A DNA stretch of 64,000 nt from Daphnia carinata (Eukaryota; Arthropoda; Branchiopoda; Diplostraca; Daphniidae), in assembly GCF_022539665.2 (NCBI RefSeq), contig NC_081333.1, positions 11,096,971 to 11,160,970 of the forward strand, in the 5' to 3' direction. Below the pieces are notes generated by a model. It ran no database searches, was not told the DNA's origin, and saw only the letters and a list, made by a program, of their open reading frames with translations. Positions 13,131-30,791 of the stretch are shown here, in pieces; position 1 is the stretch's first letter; each line of letters opens with the position of its first letter. The translations under genes and the position numbers were made by a program.

Positions 13131-14323
13131 TATGAACGAGTAGCCAGGATAAGATAATAAAGCCGGACGATTTCTTTTTTCAAAATCGGATAGGAGAAAT
13201 ATAGGTTTTAAGCTTTTAGCCCTATCCTACACGTCTTTATTCAAGTTATTTTGTGAGATTGGTTGAAGTTATATAGAACTTGTTTGATTTTGGCTGATTG
13301 TTAATATCACTGATCATGGTACACATTCATCACCAATGAGATGCATCTTTCCCACAATATCTGTGATAACGAAAAAGCTTTATATCAGCGTCGCTAGGTG
13401 GGATACGGGTGGCATCTTCTTTAAGGCGTCGGCGTAATCCCTTCCCGGTTATTAATATATACAATTGAATTTCCCAACACTTATTGCTCGTATTAGTTAA
13501 TTAAAGAAATAAGACATATATTCTATTTCCTACTTTAACAAGAATTACCACCTTTTACTAATTCTGTTAGGTGATTTTCCACATTCTTGATCGCACTTGC
13601 GGCGTTGCAAGACTTTCTCTTCTTCCCTTAAGGGAGAGTCGAGTCCTTCCTCACTTACTGAAAAAAAAGTTTTCAAGATGGTGATTGTGTGAGAGCCAGA
13701 CTGGGTGCGTTGCATGGGATTTATACCGAAAAGTGACACGACGAAAACACTTTAAGGCAATCCCATAGACAATTTAGAACAGCCACTCTGACTGCTTGTA
13801 CTCTTGGAACCGTATCATATCTTGGATTACGTTGGTTTCCTTCATCGTACTGGAAAGAGAAGATTGTAGAAAACTGGTGAATACTATATATCAGCCCTCT
13901 TTTTCCTCAGAGTAAGTATAGTGAACAGATGAGCGGGTCGGTGCATGTCGGATGAGGTTCACATCATTCGTTTTTCAACACTACCAGATTGTCTATGTCT
14001 GATTTCAATTCCTTTGAAATATCTTTTCATAATCAATTACTTTCCAAAAAATGGGAGTATTAGCATATTTACTTGCTTCTGATCTTTGACTTTGATAATT
14101 GATTGCACTTAATCTTATTGTACCATCTGAATGCTGATATCAGTTTTCTTTTCTTTCAGGATTGGTCACAAATACCAGCACTTGGACTAAGAAGAGGAAA
14201 CTTGTGATAATCAAATGACAAACTAGGGATATGTCTTGATGAACACACATTCGGGCCAACACTAGGCCCCTCACTCCTCCACCTTTACAAAGTGCTTGCA
14301 AAGATCCAGACAGATAACTTAGG
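13131..14323. other. Divergent intergenic region, CNIH4 / PP2A B56
   Basis: It contains the CNIH4 promoter and the 5' UTR of the B56 gene; an acceptor-like AACTTAG ends two bases before the B56 start codon, so a 5' UTR intron is likely. Short minus-strand open pieces (13545-13739 and about 13785-13850) have splice-like borders but no recognised homology. Confidence 0.45.
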
Positions 14324-19093
<4,770 letters not shown>

Positions 19094-21300
19094 AAACAAA
19101 AAGGAAGAAAACAAAAGAATGTAACAGCCACCTCGACTCCTTCGCCGCCCACATACATACATACATACACAGACACCCAACAAACATATACTTACGTACA
19201 TACTCACCGTCCCTTTCTCCTCCTTACAGATTTTCACTACCCCATTTGCCCCTCCTCCCGCTTCCACTGTCCCCCCTCGAGATGATCAATTTAATAATAA
19301 TTTAACCCGTTTCAATCATTCATGAAGAACGAGTGTTTTTGAGTCGACCATTGAAAGAGAGGGATAATAATACCAAGCAAAAAAGATTGGCCATGTAAAA
19401 CCATAGTGTCGATGTGTGACTGTGTTGAGTGCGCGCGTCAAGCCGAGTGACAAAAACATTTTGTGCGTGCGTGTGCGAGCGAGCGTGAATGGCTGGTTGA
19501 ATGTATGATGAACCCAAAAAAAGTGAAACCGAAAAAAGAAAAAAACTGAACAAATGTAACTCTGTCCTCCCCTTGCCCTTGTCGCATCTTTCTTCTTCTA
19601 CACATAGGCCACCAACGGTTTTCCTCTTATCATGTTCGTTTCTTCATCGCCTACCCCGAACTCACCCCCCTCTCCCACTTCAAAGGAAAATGCAGATGTT
19701 TGGAAGAACTAGATTTTTAAGAAAGAAATCTGTACTTGAATGGCAACAGATTCAAATTCGGCTGTACACTAGTCCCTCTGCTGCTATTCTGGCGATTTAA
19801 CAAACCCAACAGGACAAACAAGAAGTAAAAACACATTTCAAGTGCAAAGATGTAACTCCCAGATCAAAACAAAATTTCGGATTGATCCTTTGTGTTTAAG
19901 GCATTTTTTTAAATGGCTTAAACAAAAAACGAGGTGGGGAGGCAAGTTCAGTTAGGAGTTGACAAGTGTAACAAAAATTTTGAACAAGAACATTACGGAC
20001 GTGATAATAGCCAGCAAAAGAGAAGAGACAAAAAAAGAAAGGTAATAGTGGAAGCTTCAAATGCGGGCGTGTACTTTTTTTTTTTTTTATTTTTTTTTTT
20101 ATTGTATTGTAATTTTTTTTCCCCGTTTGATTTGCTAAGAAGGTTTAATTCGGCTCTCACGATCCTTTTGTTCTAATGTTGACTTTCCCCCCATTTTTTT
20201 TTTATGTCCCTTCTACACATGAAAGAAATCAATTAGTCGCCGTCTTGTTGTAGCCAATTTATTGCAATCATTCTTCCCATTTAAAATTTTTTTTTTCATT
20301 AACGATTTGTTTTAACTTGCTCCCTTTTCTCCCTCATTCTTTCTAATAGGTCTTATCGACGAAGTTATGTTGCCCCGAGTAACTCTTGCAAGTCACGAAA
20401 GAGAGACGGCCGCGTTTGATTGCTTCTCGTTAGTTTGAGAAATATTTGAAAATGAATGATTACATCCATACCACAAACAAACTTTCCTGTATAGTCGCTG
20501 CCCACCTCTCCCCCCACCACCACTTCTCTTAACTTCATCTTTTGATTTCATGAATAGGTGTGTCGTGTTCTTTATATACATCTGCTGATCACTTCTTCTT
20601 GTCTTACGTTGCAGTTTTTGTTTGTTTATACGATCGTTCACATTCTTTGCAGCTCTTTGAACTGATTGAGCAAAATATCTTTCTCTTTATTATCTTCATG
20701 CATTGTTTTGATTAGATCGTGTTTTTTTTTCTAAACCACTTTTAATCGCCCCTCTTTCCTTCCTCTGTTTCTTCAGCGCATCGATACGATAATGCTGGTG
20801 CACTTCCCCCACAACTTTTTTTTTATTATTTGAAGAAAAAAAAAATAATTAGTAATAATAATGGTCGGCTGTATATTTTCTTTTCTTTTTTTTTTCTGTA
20901 ATCCCGTCATACCTGTCTCCCCAAAATTTGTTTGCGCTCTCCACCTTTATCATGAGTCTTTTCTTCGTCCATGCCCCCATCCAACAAAAAAAAAAAATCC
21001 TGCACCCCTTTTCGTGTACAGATGGTTGAACATCTTTTATGTCTTTTGTCCAAACTGTTCGATCATCGTCTTGGATTTTTTTTTCTCTTGTATTAGAAGA
21101 AAACCAATCAAAAAAGAAAAAAAAAACAACCGACCGGCAACACCAACAACAAAGTAACATGTGCCCTCCCACCCCACCCCCCGTTTTATCCCCTGTTGTC
21201 AAGTGTGTTTACTCTGCATCGACCGAGTTGTATGTCTGCAGTCAAAAAACCAATGAAACGAGGATTATGAAGGAAAACGAGAGCGAGATACAAACATGAA
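19094..21300. other. 3' flank of B56 gene, low-complexity
   Basis: Pyrimidine-rich and T/A-homopolymer-rich sequence following the B56 stop codon, including an ACAT microsatellite near 19150-19170 and T runs near 20070-20100 and 20815-20850. It is probably a long 3' UTR in part. Open frames here are short, overlap on both strands and show no conserved motif. Confidence 0.4.
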
Positions 21301-24300
21301 AATGATCGTGTATTGCGTACCGATAATCCGTCGCATTTTAGTTTTCATGCAAGCTCAGCAGACGAAATCGTAAACATTAATGAGTCCAATTAATAATTCG
21401 GCGTCGTTATTTATTGGCGACTTAAAATTCACTTCGTCAAATGGAGCAATCTTGTTTGCAATGCGCAAAGTGTGCTGACGACAGGTCAGACCCAGTTTCA
21501 GAGCGCTGTTAAATCATGTAAGGCATGTCTTAGTTATTTATTTGTTTGGGTATCGCTTACTAACTTAGTATGAGAATGTAAGTCCAGAAAAAAAAGCTTT
21601 CTACCTTCTGTCAACACAAATCGTTAATCGAAACTGAATGGTCATGGTGTATTAAAAATCTATTCTAGCAAAGTGCACTGCAGCATGCGATTCATGTTAC
21701 GCCAGTGCTTATTCCTAATGGAGTCCTTCCTCAATGTATGACCGATGCCCTTTTTTTTAAGGCTTTAAAAAGAATAGCTCACGATGGAAATGAACGAAGC
21801 AGCTATTGTTAGCTATTAATCGATAGAATAATGGTACGGCTTCATAAAGACGCTACTTGCACACGTCAACGAACAATCAGACGTGAAACAGATGTGCAGA
21901 CATTTGACTTAATAAGATGGCCCTGTGTATTCGTTGCTGAAGAGGTATCGACCGACCCTTAAGGGTAGTACGTTTTCTATTGTGCACAAAACGAGAACCA
22001 ACTACAGCACTGGGGAAACGGGACAGAATATCTGGATTTAGGTATAGATGCACAATAGGATTTGGACTACGTCCTTGGCAATAAGATGACAAGTTGTGTA
22101 CACATTTTCGCGACAGTGTCGCAGACGTTGAACGAAACAATCGTCGATGGGGGTAAATAATAGATTGATATCCAGAATGAGCAACTCTATATTGATCGAG
22201 TGATTGCGTATGAACATGAACCTCAAGTCGACATATTTGTGTCAGGGCCTTTGAATTACACTTCGATTTCATCCAAGGTCTTTGTGACTATCTTTACACC
22301 TGATCATGCTAAGCGTTCTTTTAATTAGACATCATCTTTTCATCCTTTCTGCATTATTGATTTCCGAGTTTATGTTTACTTGCTTCTACATCAAACCAAT
22401 TGTTCAAATTTTAGATTTCGTGCAATTTAATGGCTGTAGATGGGAGTAAGCTAACAGACCCACCCAAATCCCCCGGTCGCATGTTTTCATTATAGTTAAA
22501 CCATGCGTGCCTAATAACGAAGCCGGCGTTACGCCTCTCATGGCATAGCGTTGTGGTTTTTCACGGGGGCGCTGATACTGTAGGGAAATATGTAGGTAAA
22601 CAAAAAATGGATTTTCATGTCAACAGCTGTGGCTGGACCGTATCAAATTTCTCTCTTCTATAATAATTACCTTCCTTTGAGTAGGTAAGACCATAATTGT
22701 TTGCAAAAGTTGAATGTTTGGTTGTTTTTGTGAACTCACGGCTGACAAGTCTGATGTGCAAATTCTCATGTTATTGATCTTCTACCATCAAAGTTTAGCG
22801 AACAACTATACGAACTGGAGTTTCAAAATGCACGCCAGGTAAAAAGTTTACAGTTTACGTCAGCCATGGCAAATCCAAATTATGATGAGTTACCATTTTA
22901 AACGCGAGGAAGGTTAATATCGATTTGTACCATTGTTATAACATTTAAATTAAACCGGTAGAAAAAATGAAAAATCTTCGATCAGTTGGGGCATGTTAGG
23001 CAATGTGAGGAACAGTTTCGTTTCATTTTCCAACTCTCAACGTTCACAAGTTTCTGATTACCATTTCGCCTAATTTACTCCTTTCGAAAGTCATTTTCTC
23101 CAGGAAAGAGAACAGACGGAAATACAGATATAGATTATTAAGCCACCGTTAATATTAATCGCAGACGTTTTCTTTATCAGGACGGCGAGACAAGTCACGG
23201 AGAGACAGTACGCTGGATCGACGACCTACCTGTATTTTCGCGAAAGAAAACCCCCTCTGTTGGTCTCTAATATTTAGAACAGTATACTTACCAGAAAATG
23301 GCGGAAGGAAAAGACTGCTACTTTACATAGGGCTTATACCTGAGATTCGACGGATTGTGCCCCTTGAAAGCGCACAAACCTTGCAGTTTGTATTGCAAAC
23401 ATCGAGTTTTTTGCCCTGGATAGCCTTGAACAGATTTGAAAAATGCAAACGGTGGAAAGAGAATACGCCAGGTTATAACTTACTGAACGCATTTCTGCTT
23501 TATTATGGAGAAATTCAAAGTATAATGGAAACTAAAATGCTCCTACTTTTTTTGAAACATAATGGCAGTGTTAAAATGAACCATAATTTACGCCAACCTT
23601 TCATTTTGGATTCCTTAGAGTTACTTTAATACTCTATTTTCTCGCTAAATAATGGTGATGTATGCTTTTGGATACCTCGACATTAAAATCTATATTTAGC
23701 TTGGCTGATAAATTACATTTGTGTTCTGTTTCGTTCTCATGCAAAGCGAAATCCCACTTTAGGGGACTCTCGAATGCCAGATGTTGGAAATCATCTATCT
23801 TAGTTATCGGACTCTTCAAGAAAAGCCACCTGATTTCTGACATTATTCTTCGTCTGAGCTTTGAGGACCAGTCAACTATGCGAACGACACTATCCGCAAA
23901 TCTGTTTAGAAATAAAAAAGGATGTTCTTTTTTTGCAGAAAGACGAACCGGAATGAAATTGAAGCCACAGAGGAGCGACCAACATCCGCCGTATCGCCAA
24001 TCAGTATACAAAAAAGGCGAATGATGTTGGAAAGAGGTTGAGGCATCAAATTCCGTTCAAAGTGTCACGCAGAAGCCAGTCACGCTTGGCAAGACATTCC
24101 TATTTTCAACGGAGACGACGACAGACGATGCGGATTATGAATATCTTACGCGTCAGTGACTCAATGGCTATGCAGTTGTTACGCCCGCACGCCAGTGCAC
24201 TCAGGACGGGTACAACAACCGGAAAGAATTGGATGTGTTGGATGTGGACGTCCCACGTCATCTAAAGAACACTATTGCCGTAATCGGAATCAAAAAACAA

Positions 24301-25980
24301 AAGTTGCATACATTCACGAAATACGATTATTGTACATGCCTAATAAATAGTGTCACAAAGAAATGTAAAACGAATACAGACATTCAAGTTGTGGGAGGGT
24401 TCTGGTTGCCATGGAAACGACAGTCATTTGCACTTAATGTATTTCCACACCGTTAGCCACATCAGTCAGCTTGTCTTAGCAACGGCGCCAAGCCGAGTTA
24501 ACTATAAGAAGTCTACAAAAATCTTAAAGAGCTCACTGAAATGGAAAAGACATTAAAAATGATTTTAATCTAGTTCCGCTTTCTCTTACGTGCTTCACAT
24601 TTAAAGAGATTCCAATAAATGAGCTGAAAATTTCAGTATTATCTCAAATTTCGGAAAGGTAAGTTCAACAATTCAACATCTGAAGAAGTGGATTGATGCA
24701 TCTCTGATTTGTTGGGCATATAGATAACATATTCACTTTCAGGTTTTATTAAATACATCAAATAGGAATCGGAAAATAGACGCCGTTGTCATCGTGGTCC
24801 ACCGCTACGTAGTTCAGTTTCACTAGAACATTTATCGCTAGTAGATGCCCTTCTCTGCATAGGATTACATTTTTCTTCCAAATGTATTCAATAAAAAAGT
24901 TGAATCGATTTTTACATCAAGTGGTTTGAATTATGGTTAGGAGAAAAAATGTATTTTTCAAGTAGACTTTTCTTCAGTTCGTAACCTTTTTTGATATCAT
25001 GATTAAAGTTTTAATATTTAAATGCATCGTGTTTTGAACTCCCCTTTCCCCGAAGTTTGTTGTCGTTGCCCGAGTACAAGTTGCGTTTGTTGTTGTTATC
25101 CTGTTTTGGATCAAGTTTTCTAGGCTCTAATTCACAGAAATTAAAGTTTCCAGCCTTTGGCCCACGCACGGTCTCCAGCTGAAGGGACTCAAGTTTTCAA
25201 TCTAGACTACAGCCCGCGTGAAATCGATTTTACCACGGTGACGGAACTCAAGAATTTATGACATAAGTCTAACCATTTGTAAATAAAACATTGCATTATT
25301 TGAAAGACTAATGTAACCTTGGCCTTGGATTACCGGTATGGATTCTAATTCGTGTTTCTCGCAAACTTTTTAGAAAAACTCTTTTTGGCTTATATTTTGT
25401 GCCTACACTATGGTGTTACGCTACATACGACGTACCAGGAAAGTCTATAAAGAAGGCGTACCAATAAATCGGTGATGGCGCACCAAAGAAAATGAAGGCG
25501 GAGATGTAGATCTTTGTCAACAAGTGAAATGCCATCACTCGTGAAACAAATTAAAAGGGATTAAACTTTCAATTCGATTTTCCTTGTTATTAAGCAAATG
25601 TATATTAGAACGTTTTTTCACGTTCACGGCAAACCGATTTGCACAAGTTTTTTTTTTTGGTCACGGTACATATCAAGATAAGCAAATCATTTTCTCAAAT
25701 TTCGTATTTTGTCCACACGAAACGACGACATGGATACAAAGCACGCGTTATCGTGTTTCTCATAAGACGAACCACTCTCTTCAATTCTCTCTCTTGGGCA
25801 AGAAGGACTGACTGTAAACGCCGGGAAACAAGATCACGCTCGGAATTGCAGTCGGCCAAAGATGAACTTCCCGTGAAATAAAAATAAAGACAGCACCATG
25901 TCGATGGATTCCATTACGGCAAGAGTATTATTTCATGACCAGAGTTAAAGAAGCATATCAAATAAGGAAATGTAGGATGT
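21301..25980. other. Gene-poor stretch, nothing recognised
   Basis: About 4.7 kb without a recognisable gene. The longest open frames (minus 21877-22272, 131 codons; overlapping frames at 23634-24024 on both strands) have no domain, signal or splice structure that I can support. No RNA gene or clear repeat was seen. Confidence 0.4.
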
Positions 25981-27565
25981 TCAGTCTTCGGTAGGATCGG
26001 GTGACCGCTGCCCACTCACGGTTGCGTCAAACGCAGCAGTGGTCGAATTTCGGTGCCGTCGAACTGTTGCTGGACTAGGCCGTTGAGGCAGAACAAGACG
26101 TGCCAGCTGTCCGAACATGTACGGGTAATGTTGAATATTACGGTCATTGAAATCTGGGTATTCTTTGAAATGAGGATCCAGGTAAGAGCGGTGATTAATT
26201 AGCAAGTGGACCGTGTCCTGATTCAAGCGCCAATCGGGCCATTCCATCGAATCGTATAAATCTTGCATCAACATGTGGACACCGAACCGCCATTTAACGC
26301 GATGCATCAGTTCAGGTTGCCGGTGTAGGATCTCCGTTGTAGGACGTTCACCTGCATTGTAATACCTGTATGTAATAAAACAAAAGATGATTGCAAGGTT
26401 CAGCGTGTAGTTGTTCGTGCTTTTTTGTAAAGGTTTTAAATCTAGAATGTTTTTTTTCGGTATATAATAGACTTATAATTGAGCAGACAACTGGGGGTGT
26501 GTGTTCACGTTCCCACGATTTCATGTTGTTTGGGCTGAGATAGGATACGTGCCGAAATGTACTTTAACGCTAACAGATTTTCACAAGCAGATCAATAGGA
26601 AATAGTAGCACGAAAAAGAGACGAGAAAAGAACGACCATTATCGTTGAATCGATCACGAATGCCCTGAAAACAATACACGCATTTGATTTGTTTTTCTTA
26701 TTTCTTAGAAAAAGGAAAAACAAATTAAACAAGTCTTTCCCGAGAAACTCGATAAGTTTTAATTCAAATCAATTCACGTCACGTAAATATCTTGAATTTT
26801 TAGTTAGACCGGATGACATAAGAGAAGAACTAACCATAAATCGGCGTGATATTGTCTGTAGGTGTCCAGCCAAAGGGGAAGGAAACGAGCGTTGCGATGG
26901 GCGATGATGACCTGACTGCCGAGAAATTGACCCTCGTCCCAGCCCATGGCAATTTCGTATTTACGGTACTTGTCGAGATTGTGAACGACGTAGACGTCGT
27001 TATCCAAATAGATGCCACCATACTTCATCATGGTGCGGATGCGGGCAATGTCCGAGCCGTGGTAGAGTCGCCATCCGTCGCTGAGGGGCTGCCCGAAAAT
27101 CTCCGATGGCAATTCAATCGGCTGGAGGACAATGCGTCTATACAAATCCGGTTCCGATTGGATCCACTTCCAATAGCGGCCCGTCAAATTATTCTCATCG
27201 ACATTCGTGTGAAGGTAAATACGTTCAGGTTTCTGTTGAATGTAGGCCGAACGTAAACAGATGTAGTCGACGAACGTGAACGTCGTCTTGTTGAAACGGA
27301 TGTAGTGGACCAGATTGGGGACGACCAAACGCCCGCCATAACTCCGTCCGGTCTCGTTATCGAATCCTTCAAAGTCCAACGAGTCAAAGTATTCTGTTGT
27401 CGGGCTGATATCACTCGATCCTTCAACATTGCCAGCGGGGATAGGCGTTCCATTCCATCTGTTGCTGCCTCCGACAATGTCGTAGATGGTCCAGTATAAA
27501 CACAACCCAGGGAAGAGAAGAAGCGAAACGAAAGACAATGCCAATAGTCTTTTTTGGTTCCTCAT
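25981..27565 (-). CDS. DXD-motif glycosyltransferase paralogue A (GT32-like, Golgi type II)
   Basis: Predicted Golgi glycosyltransferase of the sugar-binding DXD family (Pfam Gly_transf_sug type); donor and acceptor cannot be read from sequence. Two exons, 27565-26835 and 26365-25981, give 371 residues. Residues about 6-30 form a signal anchor (LLALSFVSLLLFPGLCLYW). The lumenal part has the array-wide GFDNETG signature, VVPNLVHYIRFNK, and the core SDIARIRTMMKYGGIYLDND in which DND is the metal-binding DXD. Exon 2 contains DTVHLLINHRSYLDP. The start ATG at 27565 was preferred to an in-frame upstream GTG. Unlike paralogues B-D it has a C-terminal tail of about 35 residues, basic and Ser/Thr-rich (RPSPATVRRHRNSTTAA). 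Its only intron, phase 2 within a Trp codon, is shared by all four paralogues. It is divergent from paralogue B. Confidence 0.88.
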
Positions 27566-29042
27566 TTTCTTTCCTCTGTTCACTCTACCTTCACACGAGG
27601 CTCATGATTTCACGTTGCCCAACCGACAAAGCATGTGTCCACTTTAAACTGTCTGGACTGATGGTAACGCACATCTTTGCCCGTGTATGTATACACGATG
27701 AATGTGTGCAATATCAGTGGCTCCTGTTAGTATAGAAATATATATATATATATTTAAAAAAAAAGGCCACACATGCGCGTTGTGATATAGACTGGTCGCG
27801 TCCCCTGTCTTCCCTCCCCGGTCTACCAACCCCTCCCCACCTCGGAGTCTGGATAAAAGGGACCCACTGGCAACCTCAATATTTGATGGCGTTGTTTAGT
27901 TAGATTCTTATATTTTACTACCTCTTCTTTTCGTACACCATCTGAAATCGGCCATCGATTTTCTCATCCCTTTCACTTTATGCAGCACTGATGCACTTTA
28001 GACGCACACGTCTCCCCTCCCCAGAAGCTTCGATCCTTTATCGGCGTTTTCTTGTACACACATTGAAACCACTTTTCTTTTTTTTTTTTTACCTTTTGTA
28101 CGCCATCGTCTCCTATTCCTAGTGCAATCAATATAGATGTAGCGCACCGACGCCCTGTTGATTAATTCTTTACGATTGGCTAGCACGCAATCAACAAATT
28201 CAACTAAGAAACGCGTCGCGATCGCACGAACGCTTTCGTGTGCAGTTTTTTTTAGAAATTAAATAAGTTTTGTTCGTACACTGCGAATTAATGTTAAACG
28301 TAGAAAGGAGGCTAGGGCGGATCCTTATGGTTTGTTCTAAATGAGTCACATCGTTGCCACAACACCAATCTCGCGGAGTAACGGTAAACCATAATGAAAG
28401 GCACGAGTGACATTTGCTGTTACCGAAGGTCAGCTAAAAGGGGGAGTAAACTAGTAAAAATTTCGTTGAGGTAGGGGGGAGGATGCCGGATGCGTCGGGG
28501 TTCAGCAACTACGCGTTGTCTACAACGCATTGACAAAAGGGGAAATCATTTGAAATCGATTGTCGTGCGTTAGGGGAGAATGCCGAGCGTGAAAAGGAAG
28601 AGCTCCGTTCAGCAATGGAGCTGGCCTACTTGTCAATTCTGTCCGTTTCTACTCTCCTACTCCGATACATTCTATTTCCTGATAGATTTCCTCAAATCGT
28701 TTCATGAATAGCAAAATACAATAGGTCGGAGTTGTGTTTTATCGTGTGTGCGTCTTCCTCAAAGCCGTTGTTGTCCGTCTACACTAGATGGCTGTCTGTG
28801 TCTTGGCGGCCAAATAAAAAACGGCTGTGAATTCCGAGATAATGATGCATAATTGAGCATTGGCAGGTTGTTTTCAAATTGTAACTTGCCCTAGGTAAAC
28901 AATATAAAACTTTGAAGGCCACACTCCAACTAGACAGCCGTCTCCTTCAGTGGCCATCAATATATTACCGTCTTTTCTTACGTCGTGTTTACTTCTCGTC
29001 GGTTAATACGTTGTCCTTTGTAAACAGAAGTAGTGGGGTGAC
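27566..29042. promoter_or_regulatory. Bidirectional promoter region of glycosyltransferases A and B
   Basis: About 1.5 kb separates the start codons of the divergently transcribed paralogues A (minus) and B (plus). It has an AT dinucleotide run near 27738-27755 on the A side and a TATA-like element on the B side. No supported coding sequence lies within it. Confidence 0.45.
28903..28909 (+). promoter_or_regulatory. Candidate TATA box for glycosyltransferase B
   Basis: TATAAAA occurs 134 bp upstream of the paralogue B start codon. A TCAGT arthropod-type initiator match lies at 28947-28951, 38 bp after the end of the TATAAAA. The spacing is a little long, so the start site is uncertain. Confidence 0.4.
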
Positions 29043-30131
29043 ATGAACTATTTCCAAGGATTAGCATGTCTCTCGCTGGCCACTTTTTTTGCCCTACTGA
29101 CTGGCGTCAACTACTTGCCAAAGTTAATCGAGTTCGTGTACAGCCCTCCTGCCAACTTGGTCTTCAAAGCCAATCCAACTTTATTCAGTGTGAACCAAAA
29201 CTATTTCAAAGACTTTGAAGGATTTGATAACGAGACCGGTGCCAATAATTTTATCGTACCCAATATTATCCACTACATTCGTCTCAATAAGAAAAGTTGG
29301 TCGTTTGTGGAGTACATTTGCTTACGATCGGCTTACGTCAATCAACGGCCCGACTTCATTTTTATCCACACCAACATCTTGGATGGTTTCAAAGGGAAAT
29401 ACTGGAAATGGATCCAAGAAGAATCTGATTTAAAATTGCGTTTGATTGTAGTACCCGTTCAATTGCCATCCGAGATCTTTGGTCACAAACTGAATCCTCT
29501 ATGGAGGATCCATCACGGGTCTGACTTGATCCGCATTCAGACATTAATGAAGTATGGCGGAATCTTCTTAGATAACGATGTCTACGTCGTTCGTAATCTG
29601 GATAAATACCGCAAATTCGAAATGACTTTAGGCTGGCCCAGGAATGAATCCCTTGGCACAATGGTTCTTTTGGCTAATAAGAATGCCCGTTTCCTACCCC
29701 TTTGGCTGGACAATTACCGAGATTACAAAGCGGATCAATGGTATGTATATCTAGTTTAATTCTGTGTACGTACGAAGTTGGTAGTTAAGTATTAAGATAT
29801 CTTAATAACTAGGTATTACAATGCTGGAGATAACCCGACTGCAACCGTGTTAATGAAACATCCGGAACTGGTCCATCGAGAACCCAAACGACTGGGAGTT
29901 CATTTTATGTTGCGTGAAATGTTCCAGGAAACGAAGAATTTTCCGTGGCACGAAAAACTGGACACCGTTCATCTGCTCATCAATCATCGAAGTTATCTCG
30001 ACATGTTCTACAAAGATTATCGCTATTTCAACGAACGAAATATCATGCATTATCCATTCAATTTCGGCGAAATGGCTCGGCTTGTTTTGAACCGCCAACC
30101 GGTTGGAAACTACACAGTATCAATCCAGTAG
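29043..30131 (+). CDS. DXD-motif glycosyltransferase paralogue B (GT32-like)
   Basis: Second member of the local family; predicted Golgi type II glycosyltransferase of unknown substrate. Exons 29043-29740 and 29813-30131 encode 338 residues. A hydrophobic N-terminal segment (GLACLSLATFFALLTGV) is the likely anchor. The lumenal domain has GFDNETGANNFIVPNIIHYI, LPSEIFGHKLNPLWRIHHGS, and DLIRIQTLMKYGGIFLDNDV with the DND metal-binding motif. Exon 2 has DTVHLLINHRSYLDMF. Where paralogues A, C and D have ARIRTMMKYGGIYLDND, B has IRIQTLMKYGGIFLDND, so it is the most divergent around the active site. The single 72-bp intron is at the same phase-2 Trp position as in its relatives, and exon 2 is uninterrupted as in A. 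Confidence 0.88.
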
Positions 30132-30791
30132 TAATGCCTGTTTATTCCGCACGCATTTTGTTTCATCACGTACGTAACATCATTAATCAAAAAGGGTTTT
30201 TAATTTTTTTTTAACTGATGCTTAGCTTTAATTTGTTATTTTGTTTGAAGCTATATTCTGCAATTACGGCCGGAATGTTTCAAACTGTTTTTTTTTTTGT
30301 AAGCTGCATGTAGTTACGCACGTTTATAAAATCACGGAGACTCTTAAAAACAATTCAATATTCAGTGTTCTAAAAAAGACAATAGTCATATTCACAGGTG
30401 CAATACAGACAAGCTTACGTAACGTCGCTAGAATCTGCATTGCGTGTAAACTTCTTGTAGTGTTGAAACAGTTGTGCATGCATTCTGTATAAGTATTGCA
30501 CAATACACCCAAATGATAGAAAAGCCATTTCTATTTCCCATAGTTCTCGTACACGATCGTAACTATCTGTAGTTGCTGTAAACGAAAACGGAAGTGTGTT
30601 GCTTCCAGGAGGAGTGACTGTGTTCTAATAATCATTCGTGCCGGGTGTATTTCGATTTAGTCGATTGGTAAGACCATTTGTGACACATGGGCATACCAAA
30701 ACTGAAAAAAAACGTATGATCGTCCAACTTTTAAGAACACTTGGAATATTGTCACAAACGGTACATTTTGATTCAGTCGTGTTCGCTTACG
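30132..30791. other. Spacer between glycosyltransferases B and C
   Basis: It should contain the 3' end of B and the promoter and 5' UTR of C. No supported gene or repeat is visible; small frames on both strands look like chance. Confidence 0.4.

Noticed and set aside
13545-13850. Possible small minus-strand gene between CNIH4 and B56
   Set aside because: Two short open pieces have acceptor-like borders, but no start, donor pairing or homology supports a gene.
21877-24024. Open frames of 120-131 codons on both strands
   Set aside because: No domain, codon-phase or splice support, and they overlap each other on opposite strands.
23634-24556. Retroelement or transposase remnants in the gene-poor region
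   Set aside because: I looked for reverse transcriptase, integrase and transposase motifs and saw none.
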